A stretch of DNA of 9,443 bases from an uncultured Senegalimassilia sp. (GTDB lineage Bacteria; Actinomycetota; Coriobacteriia; Coriobacteriales; Eggerthellaceae). Below are positions 1 through 6,171 of this stretch, piece after piece. Within the stretch, counting starts at the first letter, position 1, and each line of letters starts with the position of its first letter. Both the position numbers and the translations under genes were made by a program. The DNA is taken from NCBI GenBank assembly GCA_934630815.1, contig CAKTWI010000032.1, forward strand, positions 1 through 9,443, written 5' to 3'. The notes below the pieces were generated by a model. It was not told where the DNA came from. It made no database searches and worked only from the letters and a program-made list of their open reading frames with translations.

Positions 1-75
<75 letters not shown>

Positions 76-85
76 TCGATTGTTC

Positions 86-112
86 AAGCCCAGCCAAATG
101 GCTGGGCTTTTC
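86..112 (+). terminator. Rho-independent terminator of the tRNA-Asp transcript
   Basis: A perfect 10-bp stem, AAGCCCAGCC (86-95) with GGCTGGGCTT (100-109), closes an AAAT loop and runs into a T tract at 108-111. It lies 11 nt after the tRNA CCA end, so it most likely ends the tRNA transcript and insulates it from the operon downstream. Confidence 0.9.
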
Positions 113-370
113 ATATTCTCGGGTTTGTTCGCTGTAGCCGTTGAACATTAACCAAGGTGAGGGTATGCGGCCGATGGGAACGTTGCTTGCCTTGGCTACC
201 GAGCATCAAAAAGGGCGGGAACCCCTCAGACGACGGGCGCATCGCTTACGTTCGCTCCCACGAACAGAGCTCTCGCCTTGTCGCTTTTCTTCGCTTTCCC
301 AAGCGCCTGTGTTTCCGGCAGCTTGGAGGATACGGCATATGGACTTTCCAACATACTTTCGATGCTTCGA
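113..370. other. Intergenic leader with no supported gene
   Basis: About 340 bases separate the tRNA terminator from the MarR gene. Two short open frames (141-374 and 157-408) overlap each other here. Neither translation resembles a known family, and their arginine/serine-rich composition is typical of non-coding GC-rich DNA. A possible Shine-Dalgarno sequence (AAGGTGAGG, 154-162) precedes an ATG at 165, so a small peptide cannot be excluded. A weak 5-bp hairpin (GTTCG 250-254 with CGAAC 261-265) is the only other structure seen. The part nearest the gene (371-450) is described separately. Confidence 0.5.
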
Positions 371-397
371 TTGAAACTGCTTGGCTCGTGCTATGGT
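371..397 (+). promoter_or_regulatory. Possible sigma-70-type promoter of the MarR/ABC operon
   Basis: TTGAAA (371-376) matches the -35 consensus at five of six positions, and TATGGT (392-397) matches the -10 consensus at four of six. The spacer is only 15 bp, shorter than the preferred 17, so the assignment is tentative. The candidate -10 runs into the palindrome that begins at 396, the geometry expected if the MarR protein blocks RNA polymerase. Confidence 0.3.
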
Positions 398-425
398 TTA
401 GATGCTAAACATTAAGCAGCTAAAC
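396..425. promoter_or_regulatory. Tandem palindromic operator-like element upstream of the MarR gene
   Basis: GTTTAGATGCTAAAC (396-410) is a palindrome with 6-bp arms and a 3-bp centre. It is followed without a gap by a diverged copy, ATTAAGCAGCTAAAC (411-425), identical at 11 of 15 positions and itself an imperfect palindrome. The pair ends 25 bp before the start of the MarR-family gene. MarR proteins bind as dimers to AT-rich palindromes of this size, usually in their own promoter, so autoregulation of the whole efflux operon is a reasonable inference. Binding is not shown by sequence alone. Confidence 0.55.
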
Positions 426-450
426 AATTCAGTATCGAAAGGAGATTCGC

Positions 451-1107
451 GTGGACGATACCGCAGCTGGATTGCGTCGCCGCTTGTTCGATGCCGCAGC
501 GCGCATGCGCAAGCAGCGTAAGGAGCCGCCGGCGCCAGAAGGCATCACGCCGGCGGAGATGTACGCGATCATGGTGGTTTCCCGCCTTGAGAGCGAGGGG
601 AGGAAAGTCCGATCCGGCGATATCGCCAAGTGCGGACAGGCAACTCCGAGCGCCGTGTCCCAGACCTTGAAATCGCTTGAGGAGAAGGGCCTTATCACGC
701 GTCAGCGCGACAAGGGCGATAGCCGTGCGGTCACGGTGCATCTTACCGAGGATGGCCGCGCCTTCAGCGCACGTGGCCGCGAGCTGCATGAGCAGATGAT
801 CGACGAGGTGCTCACCTATCTCGGACCCGAAGATGCCGAGCATCTCGTGCGCATCGTTGAGCGCCTGGCGGATTTCCCCGCTTGCGAGACGGCGCCGGCG
901 CAGCAGAACGGCTGCGCGCAAGCTGGCTGCCCGGTAGCGAGCGCTGATGCAAGCCCCGCTTCCGCTGCAAACGCCGATCATGCGGGTGCGAGCTTCGCTT
1001 CCGGGGCGGGTACCGATAACGCAGATGCGGTTGCAGGCGACTCCGCTTCCGCGTCGGGCGCTCCTTCGCAAACCGCTTCCGCGGAAGGGGGCGTGCCGTG
1101 CGCATAA
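451..1107 (+). CDS. MarR-family transcriptional regulator with a low-complexity C-terminal tail
   Basis: A 218-residue protein with a MarR-type winged helix-turn-helix at about residues 36-105. The recognition segment is TPSAVSQTLKSLEEKGLI (65-82), followed by the typical wing with RQRDKGDSRAV (84-94). Dimerisation helices follow to about residue 142. It probably represses the efflux genes behind it and is released by a drug-like ligand. The GTG start at 451 is chosen because AAAGGAG (438-444) sits 6 nt upstream and no better start exists. Family members are usually about 140-170 residues; here residues 143-218 add a tail rich in Ala, Ser, Gly and Asp, with Cys145, Cys155, Cys160 and Cys217. 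The stop overlaps the next gene's start by 10 nt, so translation is probably coupled. The family call is secure; ligand and target are inferred from context. Confidence 0.9.
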   Translation: MDDTAAGLRRRLFDAAARMRKQRKEPPAPEGITPAEMYAIMVVSRLESEGRKVRSGDIAKCGQATPSAVSQTLKSLEEKGLITRQRDKGDSRAVTVHLTEDGRAFSARGRELHEQMIDEVLTYLGPEDAEHLVRIVERLADFPACETAPAQQNGCAQAGCPVASADASPASAANADHAGASFASGAGTDNADAVAGDSASASGAPSQTASAEGGVPCA

Positions 1108-3263
1108 TCAAGAACCTTGCCCAGCACAAGCTGGTGGTGCTGCTGATCGTGGTGCTGCTGTGCGTGCAGGCGGCATGCGACCTGGCTTTGCCCAACTGCA
1201 CCTCCGACATCGTCGATACGGGCATTCAGCAGCAGGGCGTGCAGGACGTCGCGGCCGAACAGCTCACCGAGCGCACCCATGACCTGGTGGCCATGATGCT
1301 CCCCGAGTCCGATGAGCAGATGTTCGCCGACGCTTATGCGCAAAACGAAGATGGCACATATGCGCTGACGGAATCCGGCAAGCGCGACCGTGCGACGCTT
1401 GATGACGCCATGGCGCTGCCCATGACGGTGACCTGCTACGCCGATCAAATCGCCGAGCTGGACCTTGATCAGGTGAAAGCCGCATTTGACCAGGGCATGA
1501 TCGGTAAGGCCGACATCCAGACCACGCTCGACCGCGCGCGCGAGTCCATGGGCGATATGGCCGACACGCTTATCGCGCAACAGGGTTTGGCCGCGGCCCG
1601 CGCCGAGTACGAGCAGTTGGGCTACGACCTTGACGCCATGCAGATGGACTACCTGGTGGCAACCGGTGCGAAGATGCTCGGCCTTGCCGCGCTCGGCATG
1701 GTCATCGCCGTCATGGTGGGCTTCTTGGCGTCGCGCACCGCGGCCAAGGTGGGCCGCAACCTGCGCGAGCGCCTGTTCAACCAGGTGGTGAACTTCTCCG
1801 ATGCCGAGATCCAATCGTTCAGCGCGGCTTCGCTGATCACGCGCGGCACCAACGACGTGCAGCTCGTGCAGATGGTCACCGTCATGCTGCTGCGCATGGT
1901 GCTCTATGCGCCCATCCTGGCCATCGGCGGCATCATCATGATCGCGCGCACCGACCTGTCCATGGGCTGGATCATCATCGCGGCGGTTGTGGCCATCGCG
2001 GTGGTCATGGGCGTGCTCATGAAGGTCGCCATGCCGAAGTTCAAGATCATGCAGAAGCTCATCGACCGGGTGAATCTGGTTTCGCGCGAGCTGCTCACGG
2101 GCCTGCCGGTCATCCGCGCGTTCGGCCGCGAGCAGCACGAGGAGGCGCGCTTCGACGAGGCGAACACGCGCCTGATGAAGACGCAGCTGTTCACCAACCG
2201 CGTGATGACCTTCATGATGCCGCTCATGATGCTCATCATGAACCTGGTGTCGGTGGGCATCATCTGGTTCGGCGGCCACGCCATCGATGCGGGCAACCTG
2301 CAAACCGGCGACCTGATCGCGTTCATCACCTACTCCATGGTCATCATCATGGGCTTCCTTATGATCGGCATGCTGTCCATCATGCTGCCGCGCGCCGACG
2401 TGGCAGCCCAGCGCATCGACGAGGTGCTTGAATGCAAGCCCTCCATTGCCGACCCCGAGCCCGGAAACGCCAAGGACGCGCTGCTTGGCGCTAACGGGCT
2501 GCCGGGCGCGCGCATCGCGTTCGAGAACGTGAGCTTCAGGTACTCCGACGGCGCCGAGTGCGTGCTCGAGGACGTCAGCTTCACGTGCGAGCCGGGCAAG
2601 ACCACGGCCATCATCGGCTCCACGGGCAGCGGCAAGTCCACGGTGCTCAAGCTGGCGGAGCGCTTCCATGACGTCACGTCGGGCCGCATCGCCGTCGATG
2701 GTATCGACGTGCGCGATGTCAGCCAGCATGCCCTGCGCGCGCAGCTGGGCTATGTGCCCCAGGCGGCGTTTCTGTTCAGCGGCACCATCGCCTCGAACGT
2801 GGGCTATGGCGTCGACGATGCCGACGAGGACCGTATCCGCGCAGTCGCCGACGTGGCGCAGGCGGGCGAGTTTATCGCCGAGCGTCCCGAGGGGCTGGCA
2901 ACGCCCATCTCCCAAGGCGGCACGAACGTCTCGGGCGGTCAGCGCCAGCGCCTGGCCATCGCCCGCGCGCTTGCCACCGATGCCCGCGCGTACCTGTTCG
3001 ACGACAGCTTCAGCGCCCTTGACTACAAGACCGATGCTGCGCTTCGCCATGAGCTTTCCTCCCGTTTGGGCGGGAAGACCGTGGTCATCGTGGCGCAGCG
3101 CATCTCGACGGTGCTCAACGCCGACCAGATCGTGGTGCTCGATGACGGCCGCGTCGTGGGGCGGGGCACGCATGAGCAGCTGATGGAAAGCTGCCAGGAA
3201 TATCGCGAGATCGCCATGTCGCAGCTATCGGAAGAGGAGCTGAAAGGAGGTGATGCGAAATGA
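1098..3263 (+). CDS. ABC multidrug exporter half-transporter, subunit with degenerate ATP site
   Basis: A 721-residue ABC exporter half (TMD then NBD), presumably in the cytoplasmic membrane. Six membrane segments lie near residues 11-31, 187-211, 262-283, 288-310, 374-396 and 408-430. Between the first two is an extracytoplasmic loop of about 150 residues, far longer than usual. The NBD has Walker A GSTGSGKS (507-514), Q-loop Gln555 and signature VSGGQ (611-615). However, Walker B is LFDD with Asp636 where the catalytic Glu belongs, and the switch His is Gln667 (VAQRIS). This is the pattern of the degenerate-site partner in heterodimeric exporters such as BmrCD, LmrCD and TM287/288. The GTG start at 1098 has GGAAGGGGG (1083-1091) upstream and puts the first membrane helix at the N-terminus. 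It overlaps the MarR gene by 10 nt and the second subunit by 4 nt. The exported substrate cannot be told from sequence. Confidence 0.93.
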   Translation: MRIIKNLAQHKLVVLLIVVLLCVQAACDLALPNCTSDIVDTGIQQQGVQDVAAEQLTERTHDLVAMMLPESDEQMFADAYAQNEDGTYALTESGKRDRATLDDAMALPMTVTCYADQIAELDLDQVKAAFDQGMIGKADIQTTLDRARESMGDMADTLIAQQGLAAARAEYEQLGYDLDAMQMDYLVATGAKMLGLAALGMVIAVMVGFLASRTAAKVGRNLRERLFNQVVNFSDAEIQSFSAASLITRGTNDVQLVQMVTVMLLRMVLYAPILAIGGIIMIARTDLSMGWIIIAAVVAIAVVMGVLMKVAMPKFKIMQKLIDRVNLVSRELLTGLPVIRAFGREQHEEARFDEANTRLMKTQLFTNRVMTFMMPLMMLIMNLVSVGIIWFGGHAIDAGNLQTGDLIAFITYSMVIIMGFLMIGMLSIMLPRADVAAQRIDEVLECKPSIADPEPGNAKDALLGANGLPGARIAFENVSFRYSDGAECVLEDVSFTCEPGKTTAIIGSTGSGKSTVLKLAERFHDVTSGRIAVDGIDVRDVSQHALRAQLGYVPQAAFLFSGTIASNVGYGVDDADEDRIRAVADVAQAGEFIAERPEGLATPISQGGTNVSGGQRQRLAIARALATDARAYLFDDSFSALDYKTDAALRHELSSRLGGKTVVIVAQRISTVLNADQIVVLDDGRVVGRGTHEQLMESCQEYREIAMSQLSEEELKGGDAK
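3243..3254 (+). promoter_or_regulatory. Full-length consensus Shine-Dalgarno site of the second ABC subunit
   Basis: AAAGGAGGTGAT is complementary to the 16S rRNA anti-Shine-Dalgarno tail over its whole length. It lies inside the last codons of the first ABC gene, with the GGAGG core 9 nt before the ATG at 3260. Together with the ATGA stop-start overlap it fixes the start and suggests that the second subunit is made at least as strongly as the first, as a heterodimer needs. Confidence 0.85.
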
Positions 3264-5125
3264 GCGCGAACAACGAGGATCTGAAGAAGGTCACGCAGCG
3301 CCGCCGGCCGCACGGTCCGGGCGCGCGCATGATGCCCGGTGAGAAGGCCAAGGACTTCAAGGGTTCCATCGGCAAGCTCGTGCGTTTTATGGGCCAGTTC
3401 AAGGCGGCGCTCGTGCTCGCCATCATCTTCGCCATCGGGTCGGCGGCGTTCAACATCGTGGGCCCGAAGGTGCTCTCGCAGGCAACCACGGAGCTGTTCG
3501 AGGGCTTGGTGGCGAAGGTGGGCGGCACCGGCGGCATCGATTTCGACGCCATCTCCGGCATCATCGCGGCGACGCTGGTGCTGTACCTGGTCAGCGCGGC
3601 GTGCAGCTTCGTGCAGGGCTGGATGATGACGAGCGTCTCGCAGCGCACCTGCTACGGGTTGCGCCGCGCCATCGCCGAGAAGATCGACCGCATGCCCGTG
3701 GGATATTTCGAGCGCAACTCCACCGGCGACACGCTCTCGCGCATCACCAACGACGTGGACACGCTCGGGCAAAGCCTGAACCAGGGCGTGACGCAGCTCA
3801 TCACCTCGGCCACCACCATCGTGGGCGTGGTGATCATGATGCTGACCATCAACCCGCTGCTCACGGGCATCACCGTGCTCATCCTGCCGGTGTCGTTGGT
3901 GCTCATCTTCACCGTGGTGAAGGCCTCGCAGAAGCACTTCAGGGCGCAACAGGCCATGCTCGGCGCCATCAACGGCCAGGTGGAGGAGACGTTTTCCGGC
4001 CATGCCATCGTGCGCGCGTTCAATCGCGAGCAGGCGGTGGCCGAGACGTTCGGCAAGACCAATGCGAAACTCTACGAAAGCGCTTGGAAATCCCAATTCC
4101 TGTCGGGCCTCATGCAGCCCATCATGAACTTCGTGGGGAACCTGGGCTACGTGGGCGTGGCGCTGGCGGGCAGCGTGCTGGCCGTGCAGGGCGTCATCAC
4201 CGTCGGCGACATCCAGGCGTTCATCCAGTACGTGAAGAACTTCACGCAGCCTATCACGCAGCTCTCCCAGGTGGGCAACGTGCTGCAGCAGATGGCCGCT
4301 GCCGCCGAGCGCATCTTCGCCTTCCTGGAGGAGCCCGAGCTTGAGGCGGAGAATCCCACGGCTAGTGCCGCCGACGTGGATTGCGACGTGGAGTTCGATC
4401 ACGTGCGCTTCGGCTACGATCCCGAAAAGCCCGTCATCGGCGACTTCTCCGCTAAGGTGAGCCAGGGTCAGACCGTGGCGCTCGTGGGCCCCACGGGCGC
4501 AGGCAAGACCACCATGGTCAAGCTGCTCATGCGCTTCTATGATGTCGACGCGGGCGCCATCCGCCTGGGCGGCACCGATATCCGCGAGTTCTCCCGCACC
4601 GACGTGCGCAACCAGTTCGGCATGGTGCTGCAGGACACGTGGCTGTTCAACGGCACGGTGCGCGACAACATCGCCTACGGCAAGCTCGACGCTACCGACG
4701 CCGAGGTGGAGGCTGCGGCGCGCGCGGCATATGTGCACCACTTCATCACCACCTTGCCGCACGGCTATGACACGGTGATCAACGAAGACGCCAGCAACAT
4801 CAGCGCAGGTCAGCGGCAGTTGCTCACCATCGCCCGCGCCATCTTGGCCGACAGGCGCATGCTCATCCTGGACGAGGCAACCTCAAGCGTGGACACGCGC
4901 ACCGAGGAGCGCATCCAGAAGGCCATGGACAACCTGATGGCCGGCCGCACGTCGTTCGTGATCGCGCATCGGCTGTCCACCATCAAAAACGCCGACCTCA
5001 TCTGCGTGTTACAGCATGGTGACATCGTCGAGCAAGGCACGCATGAGGAGCTTCTTTCCCTTGGCGGCGCGTATGCTGAACTGTATAATTCTCAGTTCGA
5101 GGAAGACGGCGTCGAAGACGAGTAG
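3260..5125 (+). CDS. ABC multidrug exporter half-transporter, catalytically intact subunit
   Basis: A 621-residue ABC exporter half. A basic N-terminal stretch of about 35 residues precedes six predicted membrane helices (first at about 45-70), with a first extracytoplasmic loop of ordinary size. The NBD carries Walker A GPTGAGKT (410-417, Lys416), Q-loop Gln458, Walker B LILDE with catalytic Glu539, and switch His570 (IAHRLST). The signature is ISAGQ (514-518) instead of LSGGQ. In the dimer this altered signature would face the degenerate Walker B of the first subunit, while this subunit's intact catalytic residues face the first subunit's canonical VSGGQ. One hydrolytic and one non-hydrolytic site result, so the two proteins are very probably one heterodimeric pump. 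The ATG lies in an ATGA overlap with the preceding stop. Drug efflux is inferred from family and from the MarR neighbour. Confidence 0.94.
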   Translation: MSANNEDLKKVTQRRRPHGPGARMMPGEKAKDFKGSIGKLVRFMGQFKAALVLAIIFAIGSAAFNIVGPKVLSQATTELFEGLVAKVGGTGGIDFDAISGIIAATLVLYLVSAACSFVQGWMMTSVSQRTCYGLRRAIAEKIDRMPVGYFERNSTGDTLSRITNDVDTLGQSLNQGVTQLITSATTIVGVVIMMLTINPLLTGITVLILPVSLVLIFTVVKASQKHFRAQQAMLGAINGQVEETFSGHAIVRAFNREQAVAETFGKTNAKLYESAWKSQFLSGLMQPIMNFVGNLGYVGVALAGSVLAVQGVITVGDIQAFIQYVKNFTQPITQLSQVGNVLQQMAAAAERIFAFLEEPELEAENPTASAADVDCDVEFDHVRFGYDPEKPVIGDFSAKVSQGQTVALVGPTGAGKTTMVKLLMRFYDVDAGAIRLGGTDIREFSRTDVRNQFGMVLQDTWLFNGTVRDNIAYGKLDATDAEVEAAARAAYVHHFITTLPHGYDTVINEDASNISAGQRQLLTIARAILADRRMLILDEATSSVDTRTEERIQKAMDNLMAGRTSFVIAHRLSTIKNADLICVLQHGDIVEQGTHEELLSLGGAYAELYNSQFEEDGVEDE

Positions 5126-5176
5126 CGTGCAGAGGGGCGCGCGGCTCGGCTCGGCTTGGGACGAAGGCGCGCGCAC

Positions 5177-5890
5177 ATGACCGCACAATCAGAGGCAACG
5201 CAGATGGCAAGCCGCAACGGGGAGGGCCCGGTGCGGCTTGCCGCGTTCGATTTCGACGGCACTTCGCTTGACGGCAACTCTCCCGTCATGCTGGTGATGC
5301 ATCTTGCGAAGCTGCGCATGCTCAACCCCACGGTGCTGTTGCGCATCGGGTTGTGGGCCGCGGCGTACAAGCTGCGCCTGCCGCAGAGCGAGGCGTGGGT
5401 GCGCGGACTGGTGTTCCGCGCCTTTGCCGGCAAGCCCAAGGCCGAGGTGGACGCCTTCCTGCATGATTTCTATGACGAATGCGTGGCCCCGCACGTGCGT
5501 AAGCAGGCCAGGCAGGCTATGGATGCGTGGCATGAGCAGGGCGTTTCGGTGGTGTGCGTATCGGCTACCTTCGAGCCTATCATCGAGCGCGCCATGCGGG
5601 ACCTGCCCTTCGATTACCAGATATCCACGCGCATGAAGGTGAACTATGACGGCACGTACGCTTGCGAAGTGGACGGCGTGCCGGTGGAAGGCGACCGCAA
5701 GATGATCGAGCTGCGTCGTTTCGCCAACGAGAAATGGGGCGAAGGCGGCTGGGAGCTGGTGGCGGCCTATGGCGACCATCACTCCGATCGCGCCCTGCTC
5801 GCCGGCGCCAAGCAGGGGTTCGCCGTGTGTCCCGACCGCCCGCTTGGGCGCACCGCCCGCGAACGCGGCTATCAGGTGCTCGAGTGGTAA
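5177..5890 (+). CDS. HAD superfamily subfamily IB phosphatase
   Basis: A 237-residue HAD hydrolase, probably cytosolic. Motif I is DFDGT (25-29), with Asp25 the expected nucleophile and Asp27 the general acid/base. Motif II is Ser129 in VSAT, motif III is Lys175 in GDRK, and motif IV is GDHHSD (199-204) with the Mg-binding acidic residues. An alpha-helical cap between motifs I and II fits subfamily IB, the group containing phosphoserine phosphatase-like enzymes; the substrate cannot be named. The ATG at 5177 is chosen because AAGG (5164-5167) lies 9 nt upstream. An in-frame TTG at 5156 has no suitable site, and an ATG at 5204 (AGAGG upstream) is a realistic alternative. It starts 51 nt after the second ABC subunit on the same strand with no terminator between, so co-transcription with the exporter is likely. 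Confidence 0.88.
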   Translation: MTAQSEATQMASRNGEGPVRLAAFDFDGTSLDGNSPVMLVMHLAKLRMLNPTVLLRIGLWAAAYKLRLPQSEAWVRGLVFRAFAGKPKAEVDAFLHDFYDECVAPHVRKQARQAMDAWHEQGVSVVCVSATFEPIIERAMRDLPFDYQISTRMKVNYDGTYACEVDGVPVEGDRKMIELRRFANEKWGEGGWELVAAYGDHHSDRALLAGAKQGFAVCPDRPLGRTARERGYQVLEW

Positions 5891-5907
5891 ACGCCCTTAG
5901 GCGTTTT
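5889..5907 (+). terminator. Short intrinsic terminator overlapping the HAD stop codon
   Basis: AAACGCC (5889-5895) pairs with GGCGTTT (5900-5906) across a CTTA loop, followed by one more T. The left arm begins inside the TAA stop codon. Stem and T tract are both short, so termination may be incomplete, but the position fits the end of the MarR/ABC/HAD operon. Confidence 0.55.
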
Positions 5908-6095
5908 CCTGGGAATCGCCCTTAGCGCTTGAGTGGGGTTTGCCGTTCGCGTTTCACGGGTGATGGGGGCTTCGTGGCTCGCTGGAGAACCGGCTTTCAT
6001 CGACGTGTTCTGCCGATGGGGTCGTCATGGCATCTCCGGATGGCGGGCTCGTCTTAGCATGCCCGGGTGACAGGTTTGTTTCGATTTCTTGGCTT

Positions 6096-6114
6096 GCGGC
6101 CGCATGGCGGCCGC
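6096..6114. repeat. Two GCGGCCGC palindromes in a 19-bp dyad
   Basis: GCGGCCGC occurs at 6096-6103 and again at 6107-6114, separated by ATG. Each 8-mer is its own reverse complement, so the pair is both a direct and an inverted repeat and could form an 8-bp GC-only hairpin. It ends 57 bp before the start of the AAA+-like gene. No T tract follows, so it is not a terminator on this strand. Role unknown. Confidence 0.6.
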
Positions 6115-6155
6115 TTCCGGTAAAATGATACCGAACTATAGCTATTTTGACACTT
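6115..6155 (+). promoter_or_regulatory. AT-rich probable promoter zone of the AAA/Rrf2/MutY operon
   Basis: This stretch is clearly more AT-rich than its surroundings and sits directly before the operon. The best -10 candidate is TATAGC (6137-6142), with four of six consensus bases. The sequence 16 bp upstream (TTCCGG, 6115-6120) is a poor -35. An activator or alternative sigma factor could compensate, and the Rrf2 protein of the operon is a natural candidate regulator, but no clear Rrf2 palindrome was recognised. Confidence 0.3.
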
Positions 6156-6171
6156 GAAGGAGGTTGGGTCG

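Larger units (their letters stand above)
5908..6171. other. Intergenic region between the two operons
   Basis: About 265 bases without a supported gene. The first part (5908-6090) is GC-rich and shows no clear motif beyond a diverged echo of the preceding terminator (CGCCCTTAG at 5927-5932 region). The second part holds the paired GC palindromes and the AT-rich promoter zone listed separately. The strong Shine-Dalgarno sequence AAGGAGG (6157-6163) for the next gene lies at its end. Confidence 0.5.

Noticed and set aside
141..408. Two short overlapping + strand open frames after the tRNA terminator
   Set aside because: They conflict with each other, start at TTG or GTG, show no family resemblance, and only one internal ATG (165) has a possible ribosome binding site.
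978..3173. A 731-codon open frame on the - strand, antisense to the first ABC subunit
   Set aside because: Its translation is His/Asp/Arg-rich with no recognisable domain, as expected when a high-GC gene with strong third-position bias is read on the opposite strand. The + strand gene is certain.
3023..4762. A 579-codon open frame on the - strand, antisense to the second ABC subunit
   Set aside because: The same low-complexity His/Ala/Arg composition; a shadow of the ABC gene.
6147..6152. A perfect -35 consensus TTGACA
   Set aside because: It lies only about 20 bp before the ATG at 6172, so its -10 would fall at the start codon and the transcript would lack the ribosome binding site.
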